Part shown: positions 1 to 7,821 of the stretch, in pieces
Position numbering within the stretch: position 1 is the first letter of the stretch
Layout of the letters: every line of letters starts with the position of its first letter
NCBI RefSeq assembly: GCF_002211105.1
Contig: NZ_JPUA01000051.1
Location: 1-53,696, forward strand
Length of the DNA stretch: 53,696 bases
Reading direction: 5' to 3'
Source of the DNA: Halomonas campaniensis
GTDB lineage: Bacteria; Pseudomonadota; Gammaproteobacteria; Pseudomonadales; Halomonadaceae
The notes under the pieces: generated by a model
Told to the model about the DNA's origin: nothing
Databases searched by the model: none
What the model saw: only the letters and a program-made list of their open reading frames with translations
Position numbers and translations under genes: made by a program

Positions 1-64
1 CGACTTGCATGTGTTAGGCCTGCCGCCAGCGTTCAATCTGAGCCATGATCAAACTCTTCAGTTT
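1..64 (-). rRNA. rrs: 16S ribosomal RNA, 5' end (partial)
   Basis: Read on the minus strand this is the conserved 5' terminus of bacterial 16S rRNA. It includes the universal 27F primer site (AGAGTTTGATCATGGCTCAG) followed by the GAACGCTGGCGGCAGGCCTAA stretch typical of Gammaproteobacteria. The mature 5' end is placed near position 64 by comparison with E. coli. The rest of the gene lies outside the window to the left. Confidence 0.97.
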
Positions 65-260
65 AAAATCATTGTGATCCTTACTCGCTTACTTACGGAC
101 TAGCCGAAAGCAGCAAAAGCGGATCAAACTTGGCTCAAGGTTCAAACGAATTCATTCAAAACAGGTTCCGAAAAACCTTTATTGCTTGAGTCGCTTGCCT
201 TGATATTTGGTGATTTGTCACCAACATCAGCAAGCGCCCACATGAATTACCTGATCAAAT

Positions 261-271
261 TGTTAAAGAGC
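261..271 (-). promoter_or_regulatory. rrn leader boxA antitermination element
   Basis: The minus strand reads GCTCTTTAACA, the core of the rRNA leader boxA bound by NusB/NusE to protect rRNA transcripts from Rho. It sits about 200 nt upstream of the 16S 5' end and about 75 nt downstream of the proximal promoter, the usual place. The 65-340 stretch shows no coding signal and is best read as transcribed 16S leader. Confidence 0.88.
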
Positions 272-346
272 TGTTTCGCTGCGGTGGCTAACTTACTGAG
301 CCACTTGACTTACCGTTGAACTGGCTTGCCTCAGCGAGGAAGGCGT

Positions 347-374
347 ATTCTACGCATTTCCTGGTGATTGTCAA
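347..374 (-). promoter_or_regulatory. rrn promoter P2 (proximal)
   Basis: On the minus strand a perfect -35 TTGACA (369-374) is separated by 16 bp from a -10 TAGAAT (347-352). An A-tract just upstream of the -35 (about 381-390) could act as an UP element. This is a strong sigma-70 promoter, and the expected start near 340 would yield a 16S leader containing boxA. Confidence 0.88.
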
Positions 375-476
375 TCGCTGTTTTTTTAGCGACTGAGGCG
401 AGCGATACAACTTGCTCTAACCTCCTGACAAACCAAGGCTTTTACACCTTATGCACCGCTGGTAACGCTTGGCGTC

Positions 477-515
477 CCCGGCAGCGGATGCGTACTTTAC
501 GGATTCGCTGCCGGG
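477..515. repeat. Perfect inverted repeat over the rrn P1 -10 region
   Basis: Two perfect 10-bp arms, CCCGGCAGCG (477-486) and CGCTGCCGGG (506-515), flank 19 bp that contain the P1 -10 hexamer. The right arm ends one base short of the -35. There is no T-run on either strand, so it is not an obvious intrinsic terminator for pssA, which ends at 563. It could be an operator, or a stem in the pssA mRNA 3' end. Confidence 0.7.
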
Positions 516-522
516 TTGGCAA
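494..522 (-). promoter_or_regulatory. rrn promoter P1 (distal)
   Basis: On the minus strand a -35 TTGCCA (517-522) and a -10 TAAAGT (494-499) are spaced by 17 bp. The upstream flank is rich in A and T runs (525-550), as at rrn P1 UP elements. The -10 is embedded in an inverted repeat (477-515) listed separately. The distance to P2 (about 150 bp) fits the tandem rrn arrangement. Confidence 0.65.
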
Positions 523-562
523 GGGCTTTTTGAAAGAACTGTCAAAAAAGTGGCATAAAGTC

Positions 563-1474
563 CTAGCGGCTAGGTTTTGCCTTGCGCATAACGGCTAAAA
601 CAGGCCCTGAAGCCACATAGGCTCCAAACAGCAGTAACAGCATTACCGAAGGTTCAACCGAGATCATAACGAAAGCCAGAACGATAGCCAGCAGTACAAC
701 AAACGGTACTGGCTTTTTAAAGTCGAGATCCTTGAAGCTGTAGTAGCGGATATTACTCACCATCAGCACGCCTGCCGCCGCCACCACAACCAGCATCAGT
801 AACTTGAAGCCAAAGGCATCGGCATCAAAGCTATGGAAGGTCCAGACACTGGCCGCTACTAGCGCTGCGGCAGAAGGGCTTGGCAATCCAATAAACCACT
901 TTTTGTCGACGCTACCGATCTGTACATTAAAACGTGCAAGGCGCAGTGCCGCGCAGGCCACGTAAAGAAAGGCCACCACCCAGCCGGTTTTACCTATGTC
1001 CTGAAGAATCCAGGTAAAGGCAACTAAAGCAGGTGCCATACCAAAGGAGATCATGTCAGACAAGCTGTCGTACTCAGCGCCGAATTCACTTTGCGTATTG
1101 GTCATACGTGCGACACGGCCATCCAAGCCATCCAGCACCATGGCAATAAAGATCGCGACGGCGGCCGAGGTGAACTCGCCATTAATACCAGCAACGACCG
1201 CAAAGAAACCTGCAAACAGCGCCGAGGTGGTAAATAAGTTAGGTAGTAAGTAGATACCTCGACGGCGGATCTTTTTACCATCCTCTACGGTTTCCTCAAC
1301 CACCTCCGTTTCACGCAAGAAGGCGGTCGCCAAATCCTCGTTGCCACCTACCTCTGACGGATCAGTGTCGTTTGGCTGCTCAGTGCCTATCGGGCCTGGT
1401 TTAGCCTGATCTGAATTTGCCTGACCTGAGCCTGAGTGCTCTTGATCGCGAGCGTCCTGCGTCATAGGTTTCAT
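563..1474 (-). CDS. pssA: CDP-diacylglycerol--serine O-phosphatidyltransferase
   Basis: A 303-residue inner-membrane enzyme that joins CDP-diacylglycerol and serine to form phosphatidylserine, the precursor of phosphatidylethanolamine. The CDP-alcohol phosphatidyltransferase signature is present as DGLDGRVAR followed by GAEYDSLSD (about residues 113-140), and several hydrophobic segments follow to the C-terminus. The first 75 residues are acidic and probably cytosolic, longer than in many PssA proteins. The gene lies directly upstream of the rRNA operon and downstream of ilvH on the same strand. In Pseudomonas ilvC sits between ilvH and pssA, but here it does not. A second ATG three codons in is an alternative start. 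Confidence 0.93.
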   Translation of the reverse strand: MKPMTQDARDQEHSGSGQANSDQAKPGPIGTEQPNDTDPSEVGGNEDLATAFLRETEVVEETVEDGKKIRRRGIYLLPNLFTTSALFAGFFAVVAGINGEFTSAAVAIFIAMVLDGLDGRVARMTNTQSEFGAEYDSLSDMISFGMAPALVAFTWILQDIGKTGWVVAFLYVACAALRLARFNVQIGSVDKKWFIGLPSPSAAALVAASVWTFHSFDADAFGFKLLMLVVVAAAGVLMVSNIRYYSFKDLDFKKPVPFVVLLAIVLAFVMISVEPSVMLLLLFGAYVASGPVLAVMRKAKPSR

Positions 1475-1601
1475 CCATTAAAAGTGAAGTCACGGGAACA
1501 GTAGTCGCTTTCATTCTACACGGTGAGTGCTACTCAGCCAGCCAATTGCTGTATTGATGCTCCCTGCGCCTCTGTCAGCGAGCGACAATTAAGTGGTCAT
1601 G

Positions 1602-1633
1602 AAAAAGCGCCACCCCTGGGAGGGAGCAGCGCT
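1602..1633 (-). terminator. Rho-independent terminator after ilvIH
   Basis: On the minus strand AGCGC...GCGCT arms extended by GC and wobble pairs (about 11 bp, 6-nt loop) are followed by TTTTT. It lies 36 bp past the ilvH stop and would separate ilvIH from pssA. The remaining gap (1475-1601) shows no further gene. Confidence 0.75.
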
Positions 1634-1669
1634 CTATATTTAGCAGTTAATCCTTAACGCTTTTAATGC

Positions 1670-2161
1670 CTAAAGCGACAACACCTTATCGCCCCGAGCA
1701 ATCCCAGAGACCCCGGTACGGGCGACCTCTAGAATACCGACTGGCGCCATGGCCTGAAGGAAAGCATCCAGCTTGCCCGCATCGCCGGTGATCTGCACGG
1801 TATAGAGGCTCGGCGTTACGTCGACGATCTGGGCGCGGAAGATATCCACCGTGCGCTTCACCTCATCACGCGCCGCACCCAATGCCTTCACTTTCACCAG
1901 CATCAGCTCGCGCTCGATATGATTGCCCTCGGTGAGATCCACCAGCTTGACCACATCGATCAGCTTATTGAGGTGCTTGGTGATCTGCTCGATGACCCGG
2001 TCATCGCCCACGGTGGTGACCGTTAAGCGCGAGAGCGACGGGTCTTCAGTCGGCGCCACGTTAAGCGTTTCGATGTTGAAGTTACGCTGGGAGAACAACC
2101 CGACTACACGTGACAGCGCACCCGGTTCATTTTCTAACAGAATCGAGATGATATGACGCAT
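1670..2161 (-). CDS. ilvH: Acetolactate synthase small (regulatory) subunit
   Basis: This 163-residue protein is the regulatory subunit of acetohydroxyacid synthase III type. It carries an N-terminal ACT domain (MRHIISILLENEPGALSRV, residues 1-75) that normally binds valine for feedback inhibition, followed by the conserved C-terminal ALS_ss domain. Length is almost identical to E. coli IlvH. Its ATG overlaps the ilvI stop by one base (TGATG), which indicates translational coupling and 1:1 synthesis with the catalytic subunit. Confidence 0.95.
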   Translation of the reverse strand: MRHIISILLENEPGALSRVVGLFSQRNFNIETLNVAPTEDPSLSRLTVTTVGDDRVIEQITKHLNKLIDVVKLVDLTEGNHIERELMLVKVKALGAARDEVKRTVDIFRAQIVDVTPSLYTVQITGDAGKLDAFLQAMAPVGILEVARTGVSGIARGDKVLSL

Positions 2162-3885
2162 CAGGTACGCTCCGTTTTAGACAGCAGCATGTCGCGCATA
2201 GCGCCTAACGGCACCTGCATCGGATAGACGTGCTCAAAAGGGTCGACCTTCACGTCAAGGAACACCAGCTCATGCTTATCAGCAAAGGCACGCTCTAGCG
2301 CAGGTTCCAACTCGTCAAGGGTATTGACGGTAATCGCGGTAAATCCATACGCCTCAATCAGCATATGAAAGTCCGGCAGCGACTCCATATAGGAGTGCGC
2401 GTGACGCGATTTATAGTTCAAGTCCTGCCACTGACGCACCATACCCAGCGACGCATTGTTAAGATTGACGATCTTAACGCCCACCCCGTACTGCTTACAG
2501 GTGGAGAGCTCCTGCATCATCATCTGGAAGCTGCCTTCACCGGTGACACACACCACGTCATCATCCGGGTAGTTCTGCTTGATACCCATGGCGGCGGGGA
2601 AGCCAAAGCCCATGGTGCCCAAACCACCTGAGGTGATCAGTCGGTTGGGTTTATCAAACTTGTAATACTGAGCGGCAAACATCTGATGCTGGCCAACATC
2701 AGTGGTCACGTAGGCTTCGCCTCGGGTTACCCGACAAAGCGCTTCGATCACTTCCTGTGGTTTAAGCGCTTCACCCGCCTTGGAAGGCTCATAAAGCTTG
2801 CCTTCACGGTCGGCACGCCAGCCATCAATCTTCTCCCACCACTCGGTGAGTGCTTCAGGATGGGCAATTTTATGCCCCTGCACCAAGCTGATCATCTCAT
2901 TGATAACGCTGGAGGCCGGGCCCACGATCGGCACATCGGCACGCACCGTTTTAGAGATCGAACTTGGGTCTACATCCACATGGATGATTTTGGCGGTGGG
3001 GCAGAATTTCGACGTGCTGTTAGTCACCCGGTCATCAAAGCGCGCCCCAATGGCAATAATCAGGTCGGCGTGGTGCATGGCCATGTTGGATTCATAGGAG
3101 CCGTGCATACCCAGCCAGCCCAAGCACTGCCGATCACTTTGCGGATACGCCCCAATCCCCATCAGCGTAGTGGTGATCGGGTAGCCCAGCTGCTTGACCA
3201 GATCGGTCAGGCCTTCGCTGGCTTTGCCCGTGACCACGCCACCGCCGGTATAAAACACCGGACGTTTGGCCTTTAGCATCATCTCAACGGCTTTTTTGAT
3301 CTGCCCCGTGTGGCCGCGCGTTACCGGGTTGTAGGAGCGCAGCTTGACCTTTTTCGGGTAGATGTACTCGTAACGCTCGGTGGGCGCGGTCATATCCTTA
3401 GGGATATCCACCACCACCGGGCCCGGGCGACCGGTTGAGGCTAAATAGAACGCCTTTTTGAGCACTTCCGGGATTTCCGATGGGTGACGGATCGAGAAGC
3501 TGTGCTTCACAATTGGGCGCGTCACACCGACGATATCGGTTTCCTGGAAGGCGTCTTCACCGATCAGATGGCTCGCCACTTGGCCGCACAGCACTACCAT
3601 GGGGATAGAGTCCATGTAGGCGGTGGCAATACCAGTGACAGCGTTGGTGGCACCGGGGCCTGAGGTGACCAGCACACAGCCGGGCTTGCCTGAGGCACGG
3701 GCATAGCCGTCGGCTGCGTGGGTAGCCGCTTGTTCGTGACGCACTAGAATGTGCTTCACTTTGTCCTGACGGAAGAGCGCATCATAGATATGCAGCGCTG
3801 CCCCACCGGGATAACCATAAATGTATTCGATGCCCTCATCTTGCAAGAAGCGGGCGATCATATCTGCGCCGGAAAGCAGTTCCAC
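2161..3885 (-). CDS. ilvI: Acetolactate synthase large (catalytic) subunit
   Basis: A thiamine-diphosphate and FAD enzyme that condenses two pyruvates, or pyruvate with 2-oxobutyrate, as the first common step of branched-chain amino acid synthesis. The N-terminal YGYPGGAALHIYDAL motif, the catalytic-Glu region (VRHEQAATHAADGYAR) and the C-terminal ThDP motif (GEGSFQMMMQEL ... NLNNASLGMVRQWQ) are all visible. I place the start at the GTG at 3885: AGGGGAG lies 7 bp upstream and the product is then 574 residues, equal to E. coli IlvI. Reading further upstream adds 14 non-conserved residues. Translation is coupled to ilvH. Confidence 0.95.
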   Translation of the reverse strand: MELLSGADMIARFLQDEGIEYIYGYPGGAALHIYDALFRQDKVKHILVRHEQAATHAADGYARASGKPGCVLVTSGPGATNAVTGIATAYMDSIPMVVLCGQVASHLIGEDAFQETDIVGVTRPIVKHSFSIRHPSEIPEVLKKAFYLASTGRPGPVVVDIPKDMTAPTERYEYIYPKKVKLRSYNPVTRGHTGQIKKAVEMMLKAKRPVFYTGGGVVTGKASEGLTDLVKQLGYPITTTLMGIGAYPQSDRQCLGWLGMHGSYESNMAMHHADLIIAIGARFDDRVTNSTSKFCPTAKIIHVDVDPSSISKTVRADVPIVGPASSVINEMISLVQGHKIAHPEALTEWWEKIDGWRADREGKLYEPSKAGEALKPQEVIEALCRVTRGEAYVTTDVGQHQMFAAQYYKFDKPNRLITSGGLGTMGFGFPAAMGIKQNYPDDDVVCVTGEGSFQMMMQELSTCKQYGVGVKIVNLNNASLGMVRQWQDLNYKSRHAHSYMESLPDFHMLIEAYGFTAITVNTLDELEPALERAFADKHELVFLDVKVDPFEHVYPMQVPLGAMRDMLLSKTERT

Positions 3886-3945
3886 TGTATTTCTCCCCTG
3901 GAGGTCTCGAGTGCGATCCGTACCCACCTGGGCACGGTGTCGAGT

Positions 3946-4118
3946 GCGGCGGTGTGCCGCTGTCGGCCCATGCCGACACCTGATGCCAAACCCTGGCAGG
4001 AGGCCCGGTTAGGGCCTGCACTCTTATCACAGCAGTTCGCCGTGTCGGGGCGTTGGCCAGGTTGGGCGGTTAGCCCAAGCCCGGAAGTCCTTCGGCGGGT
4101 AGAGGCTTTCGCCTACCC
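3946..4118 (-). ncRNA. Multi-hairpin structured leader upstream of ilvI
   Basis: The GC-rich stretch ahead of ilvI holds six perfect or near-perfect hairpins on the transcribed (minus) strand. They lie at 4097-4118 (GAAA-type tetraloop, one bulge), 4062-4078, 4002-4016, 3984-3998, 3961-3978 and 3946-3960; the last four nearly abut. Two of them (4062-4078 and 4002-4016) have the same 5-nt loop, TAACC. No U-run follows any stem, so a classical intrinsic attenuator is not seen. A TTGACA at 4200-4205 could start a transcript near 4170. The function is inferred only from position: a cis-acting leader controlling ilvIH. Confidence 0.5.
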
Positions 4119-4185
4119 TTCGCGCGGGAATAAGGGGTTGCCCGTTGAGTCCGCGCCCGCAAATCAGGAACCGACAAGATTCCAT
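4027..4185 (-). CDS. Possible 52-residue leader peptide upstream of ilvI
   Basis: A small reading frame begins with ATG at 4185, preceded by GAGGG at a good ribosome-binding distance, and ends with TGA at 4027-4029 between the second and third leader hairpins. The product starts MESCRFLICGRGLNG and ends PTPRHGELL. It contains some Leu and Ile codons but no run of branched-chain codons as in classical ilv leaders. I do not recognise it. If transcription begins at the TTGACA promoter at 4200-4205 the ATG would lie outside the mRNA, so the two readings compete. Confidence 0.3.
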   Translation of the reverse strand: MESCRFLICGRGLNGQPLIPARRVGESLYPPKDFRAWANRPTWPTPRHGELL

Positions 4186-4247
4186 TAGCGCCCTCAGCCT
4201 GTCAACCTCCGATCAGACCAAACGCAACAAAGGTCGCAAGAAGTCAT

Positions 4248-4282
4248 AAAAAAAGCCCCGCCAGCAAAGCTAACGGGGACTT
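4248..4282 (-). terminator. Rho-independent terminator after clpB
   Basis: On the minus strand AGTCCCCG and CGGGGCT arms, with further pairing (GTTAGC/GCTGGC) around a short loop, are followed by seven T residues. It lies 35 bp beyond the clpB stop codon. Confidence 0.85.
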
Positions 4283-4316
4283 TTCCTTATTCAATTGCGC
4301 GAAGTAGCGACATCAA

Positions 4317-6899
4317 TTACGAGCTAAACACCAGCTTGCCGTCTTCCGCGTTGATATGAATGGTATCACCTGGGGAGAATTTGCCCCCCAGCAGATCCTG
4401 CGCCAACGGGTTTTCGATACGGCTCTGAATCGCCCGCTTGAGTGGCCGCGCACCATATACTGGGTCGAAGCCAACGACTGCCAATTGCGCCATCGCTTCA
4501 GGACTCACCTCAAGTTTCAGGTCGTGTTCGGCAAGGCGCACTCTCAAGCGTTCGAGCTGAATACCCGCAATCGCCTGAATCTGCTCTTGGCCGAGGGCGT
4601 GGAACACCACCACTTCATCAATACGGTTGATGAGCTCAGGCCGGAAGTGGTTACCCACCACCTCCATGACCATGTTTTTCATCGTTTCATAATCGCTATC
4701 GTCCCCCCCCATACGCTGGATAATGTCCGAACCCATGTTAGAGGTCATCACGATCACGGTATTACGGAAATCCACCGTGCGCCCCTGGCCGTCGGTTAAG
4801 CGGCCATCCTCCAGCACCTGCAGCAGAATGTTGAAGACATCCGGGTGGGCTTTTTCCACCTCATCCAACAGCAGCACCGAGTAAGGCTTACGCCGTACGG
4901 CCTCTGTTAAGTAGCCGCCCTCTTCATAGCCGACGTAACCTGGGGGCGCACCGATCAAGCGGGCCACGGAGTGTTTCTCCATAAACTCCGACATATCGAT
5001 ACGTACCATGGCCTCTTCGGTATCGAATAGGAAGTTAGCCAGCGACTTACACAGCTCGGTTTTACCCACCCCGGTGGGGCCGAGGAATAGGAATGAGCCG
5101 TTGGGCCGATTGGGATCAGAAAGCCCTGCCCGTGAGCGGCGCACCGCGTTGGCGACCGCCTCGACGGCTTCATCCTGCCCAATCACCCGCTGATGCAGCG
5201 CTTCTTCCATCCGCAGCAGTTTATCGCGCTCGCCTTCGAGCATTTTGGAAACCGGAATGCCCGTCCAGCGAGAGACCACCTCGGCGATCTCCTCTTCGGT
5301 GACGTTGGAGCGCAGCAGTTGATGGCTTGAAGTATCAGCTTCACCTTCGCCACTTTCGGCAATCTTCTTCTCTAGCTCTGGAATTTTGCCGTACTGAATT
5401 TCCGACATCCGACCCAAATCACCCTGGCGGCGCGCCTGCTCAAGGTCAATGCGCGCCTGCTCAAGCTCCGCCTTAAACTGCGCGGCCCCCTGGATACTGG
5501 CTTTCTCGGCTTTCCAGATCTCATCAAGATCAGCGTACTCGCGCTCTAGCTCGTGAATCTGGGTATTGAGCGCCTCCAGGCGTTTTTTGGTGGCCTCGTC
5601 AGTCTCTTTCTTAAGCGCCTCGCGCTCCATTTTGAGCTGAATCAGACGGCGATCAAGGCGATCCATCGCTTCCGGCTTGGAGTCCAGCTCCATACGAATC
5701 CTTGATGCTGCCTCATCGATTAAATCAATGGCCTTATCAGGCAACTGACGATCAGTGATATAGCGGGTAGAGAGCTTCGCCGCGGCAATAATGGCGGAGT
5801 CGGTAATATCCACCCCGTGGTGCACTTCATAGCGCTCTTTCAGGCCGCGCAGAATGGCCACGGTGTCCTCTTCGGAAGGCTCATCAACCAGCACTTTCTG
5901 GAAGCGGCGCTCCAGGGCGGCGTCTTTCTCAATGTACTTGCGGTACTCATCAAGGGTGGTCGCACCCACGCAGTGCAGCTCGCCGCGGGCCAGGGCAGGC
6001 TTGAGCATATTGCCCGCGTCCATGGCGCCTTCGGCTTTGCCTGCGCCGACCATGGTGTGCAGCTCATCGATAAACAGAATTACCCGGCCCTCTTCCTGGG
6101 AGAGTTCCTTGAGTACCGCTTTCAAGCGCTCTTCAAACTCGCCGCGGAACTTGGCGCCTGCCAATAGCGAGCCCATATCCAGCGAAAGCACGCGCTTCTC
6201 TTTCAAGCCTTCCGGCACTTCGCCGTTAACAATGCGCTGGGCCAGCCCTTCGACAATGGCGGTTTTACCCACCCCCGGCTCGCCGATTAACACCGGGTTG
6301 TTTTTAGTACGCCGCTGCAGTACTTGAATGGTACGGCGAATTTCATCGTCGCGACCGATCACCGGGTCGAGCTTGCCGTCCAGCGCGCGCTGGGTAAGAT
6401 CCATGGTGTATTTATTCAGCGCTTCACGCTGATCTTCGGCGTTGGCATCGTCCACGGTAGCACCACCGCGAAGGCTGTTAATGGCGGCTTCGAGAGATTT
6501 ACGGTTAATCCCCGCGTCTTTAAGCAGCTTGGTAATCGCCGAATTCATTTCCAGCGCCGCCAGTAGTACCAGCTCACTGGCAATAAACTGGTCGCCGCGT
6601 TTTTGCGCTTCGCGATCGGTTAAGTTGAATAGCTTGATGAAATCCCGCGACGGCTGCACTTCGCCGTCGAACTGCCCCACCTTGGGCAAGTTATCCAACT
6701 GCTGCACCAACCCATCGCGCAGGCGTGAAGGGCTGCCCTCGGCTTTTTCAATCAGGGCTTTAATACCGGTATCTTTGGTGTCAAGCAGGGCCAGCAGCAA
6801 GTGCGCTGGGTCTAGCTGATTATGGCCGCGCCCAACGGCCAGCGACTGCGCCTCGGCAATCGCACTTTGAAGCTTGGCGGTAAATTTATCAAAACGCAT
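4317..6899 (-). CDS. clpB: ATP-dependent disaggregase ClpB
   Basis: An 860-residue cytosolic AAA+ chaperone that works with DnaK to pull proteins out of aggregates. Visible parts are the N-terminal double Clp repeat (residues 1-145), a first AAA module with Walker A GEPGVGKT and Walker B VILFIDE, the long coiled-coil M-domain (about 410-525) that marks ClpB rather than ClpA/ClpC, and a second AAA module with GPTGVGKT. The start at 6899 (MRFDKFT) follows AGGAGG; a longer frame to 6959 lacks conservation. A heat-shock-type promoter lies upstream. P. aeruginosa has the same order clpB-pgeF-rluD-bamD. Confidence 0.97.
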   Translation of the reverse strand: MRFDKFTAKLQSAIAEAQSLAVGRGHNQLDPAHLLLALLDTKDTGIKALIEKAEGSPSRLRDGLVQQLDNLPKVGQFDGEVQPSRDFIKLFNLTDREAQKRGDQFIASELVLLAALEMNSAITKLLKDAGINRKSLEAAINSLRGGATVDDANAEDQREALNKYTMDLTQRALDGKLDPVIGRDDEIRRTIQVLQRRTKNNPVLIGEPGVGKTAIVEGLAQRIVNGEVPEGLKEKRVLSLDMGSLLAGAKFRGEFEERLKAVLKELSQEEGRVILFIDELHTMVGAGKAEGAMDAGNMLKPALARGELHCVGATTLDEYRKYIEKDAALERRFQKVLVDEPSEEDTVAILRGLKERYEVHHGVDITDSAIIAAAKLSTRYITDRQLPDKAIDLIDEAASRIRMELDSKPEAMDRLDRRLIQLKMEREALKKETDEATKKRLEALNTQIHELEREYADLDEIWKAEKASIQGAAQFKAELEQARIDLEQARRQGDLGRMSEIQYGKIPELEKKIAESGEGEADTSSHQLLRSNVTEEEIAEVVSRWTGIPVSKMLEGERDKLLRMEEALHQRVIGQDEAVEAVANAVRRSRAGLSDPNRPNGSFLFLGPTGVGKTELCKSLANFLFDTEEAMVRIDMSEFMEKHSVARLIGAPPGYVGYEEGGYLTEAVRRKPYSVLLLDEVEKAHPDVFNILLQVLEDGRLTDGQGRTVDFRNTVIVMTSNMGSDIIQRMGGDDSDYETMKNMVMEVVGNHFRPELINRIDEVVVFHALGQEQIQAIAGIQLERLRVRLAEHDLKLEVSPEAMAQLAVVGFDPVYGARPLKRAIQSRIENPLAQDLLGGKFSPGDTIHINAEDGKLVFSS

Positions 6900-6993
6900 G
6901 GAGTTCCTCCTGGGGTAGCCGTGCGTTTGGACGCACCGCGTGACCCGATAACGTGTCATTAGACGTGCTAAATCACTATTAGCTTGACAAGTT

Positions 6994-7021
6994 AAATGGC
7001 GTCAGTTCCATGCTTTTCAAG
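6994..7021 (-). promoter_or_regulatory. Sigma-32 (heat-shock) type promoter of clpB
   Basis: On the minus strand CTTGAAA (7015-7021) and CGCCATTT (6994-7001) are separated by 13 bp. This is close to the E. coli sigma-32 consensus (CTTGAAA, 11-16 bp, CCCCATNT), with one mismatch in the -10. It lies about 95 bp upstream of the clpB ATG, as expected for a DnaK-ClpB system gene. Confidence 0.8.
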
Positions 7022-7065
7022 AGGTGGCGGTGCAAACCGCTGACTTATGGAAGCTTTAATTCACA

Positions 7066-7821
7066 TTAATTGATCCAGATCACGCTGGCCATTCGTCCGG
7101 TTTTACCGCCATCACGGCGGAAGGAGTAGAAACGCGACTCGCAGGCAGTACAGAAGTGGCCGCCACTAATATGGTTGACCCCCAGCGCCTCTAAGCGAAA
7201 GCGTGCCAGCCGATAGAGATCGGCCATGTAATGGCCGAGTCGATAGGGACTGTGGTCGAAAGCGTCAGCGGTATCTGGATGAACGGCTACAAAGGCGCCG
7301 TAAACCTCCGGCCCAACCTCAAATTGCGCATTGGAAATAGCGGGCCCTAACCACACCAAGATTTCATCGGGATCCGTATTCATGGCGGCAATGGTTGCCT
7401 CCAGCACGCCGCCCGCCAGTCCGCGCCAACCAGCATGGGCCACCGCCACCTGGGTACCCGCGCGATTGCAGAACATCACCGGCAGGCAGTCTGCCGTCAG
7501 CACTACACAGGCGTACTCATTGGAAGTAGCAATGGATGCATCTGCATCGGCCGCATCAGGCTGATAAAATTGCTGCACGCGAGCCCCGTGGGTCTGGTTC
7601 AGCCATAGCAGAGGGCGCTCATCGCCAAGCTCCTTTTGCAGCAAACGCCGACACAACGCCACATGATCAGCATTATCGCCCACATGGGAAGCGGGGTTAA
7701 AAGCGGCGAAATCACCCTGGCTAGGCCCCGACTCCCGGGTTGTCACAAAGGCACGCACATTGGATGGCGCAGGCCAGTCGGGCACTAAAAGCGTTGGCCG
7801 TAAATTAATGGCATCGCTCAT
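7066..7821 (-). CDS. pgeF: Peptidoglycan editing factor PgeF (YfiH, laccase-domain)
   Basis: A 251-residue member of the YfiH/DUF152 (Cu-oxidase_4) family. E. coli PgeF corrects mis-incorporated residues in peptidoglycan stem precursors, and other family members act as purine nucleoside enzymes. The conserved metal-site residues appear in NQTHGARV, TADCLPV and AHAGWRG (His/Cys/His), and the C-terminal CTACESRFYSFRRDGGKTGR motif is present. Its ATG overlaps the rluD stop in ATGA, so the two are co-translated. Confidence 0.9.
   Translation of the reverse strand: MSDAINLRPTLLVPDWPAPSNVRAFVTTRESGPSQGDFAAFNPASHVGDNADHVALCRRLLQKELGDERPLLWLNQTHGARVQQFYQPDAADADASIATSNEYACVVLTADCLPVMFCNRAGTQVAVAHAGWRGLAGGVLEATIAAMNTDPDEILVWLGPAISNAQFEVGPEVYGAFVAVHPDTADAFDHSPYRLGHYMADLYRLARFRLEALGVNHISGGHFCTACESRFYSFRRDGGKTGRMASVIWIN

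Noticed and set aside
368..598. A 76-codon frame across the rrn promoter region
   Set aside because: It runs opposite to two rrn promoters, has no ribosome-binding site and covers the P1 palindrome.
2686..3276. A 196-codon plus-strand open frame inside ilvI
   Set aside because: It is the mirror of a GC-rich, strongly conserved gene on the other strand, has no ribosome site of note and shows no recognisable domain.
3751..4188. A 145-codon plus-strand frame across the ilvI start and leader
   Set aside because: It overlaps the conserved N-terminus of ilvI and the hairpin region in antisense; the product has low-complexity composition.
5854..6327. A 157-codon Ser-rich plus-strand frame inside clpB
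   Set aside because: Ser/Arg/Ala bias is typical of antisense frames of GC-rich genes; clpB is intact on the other strand.
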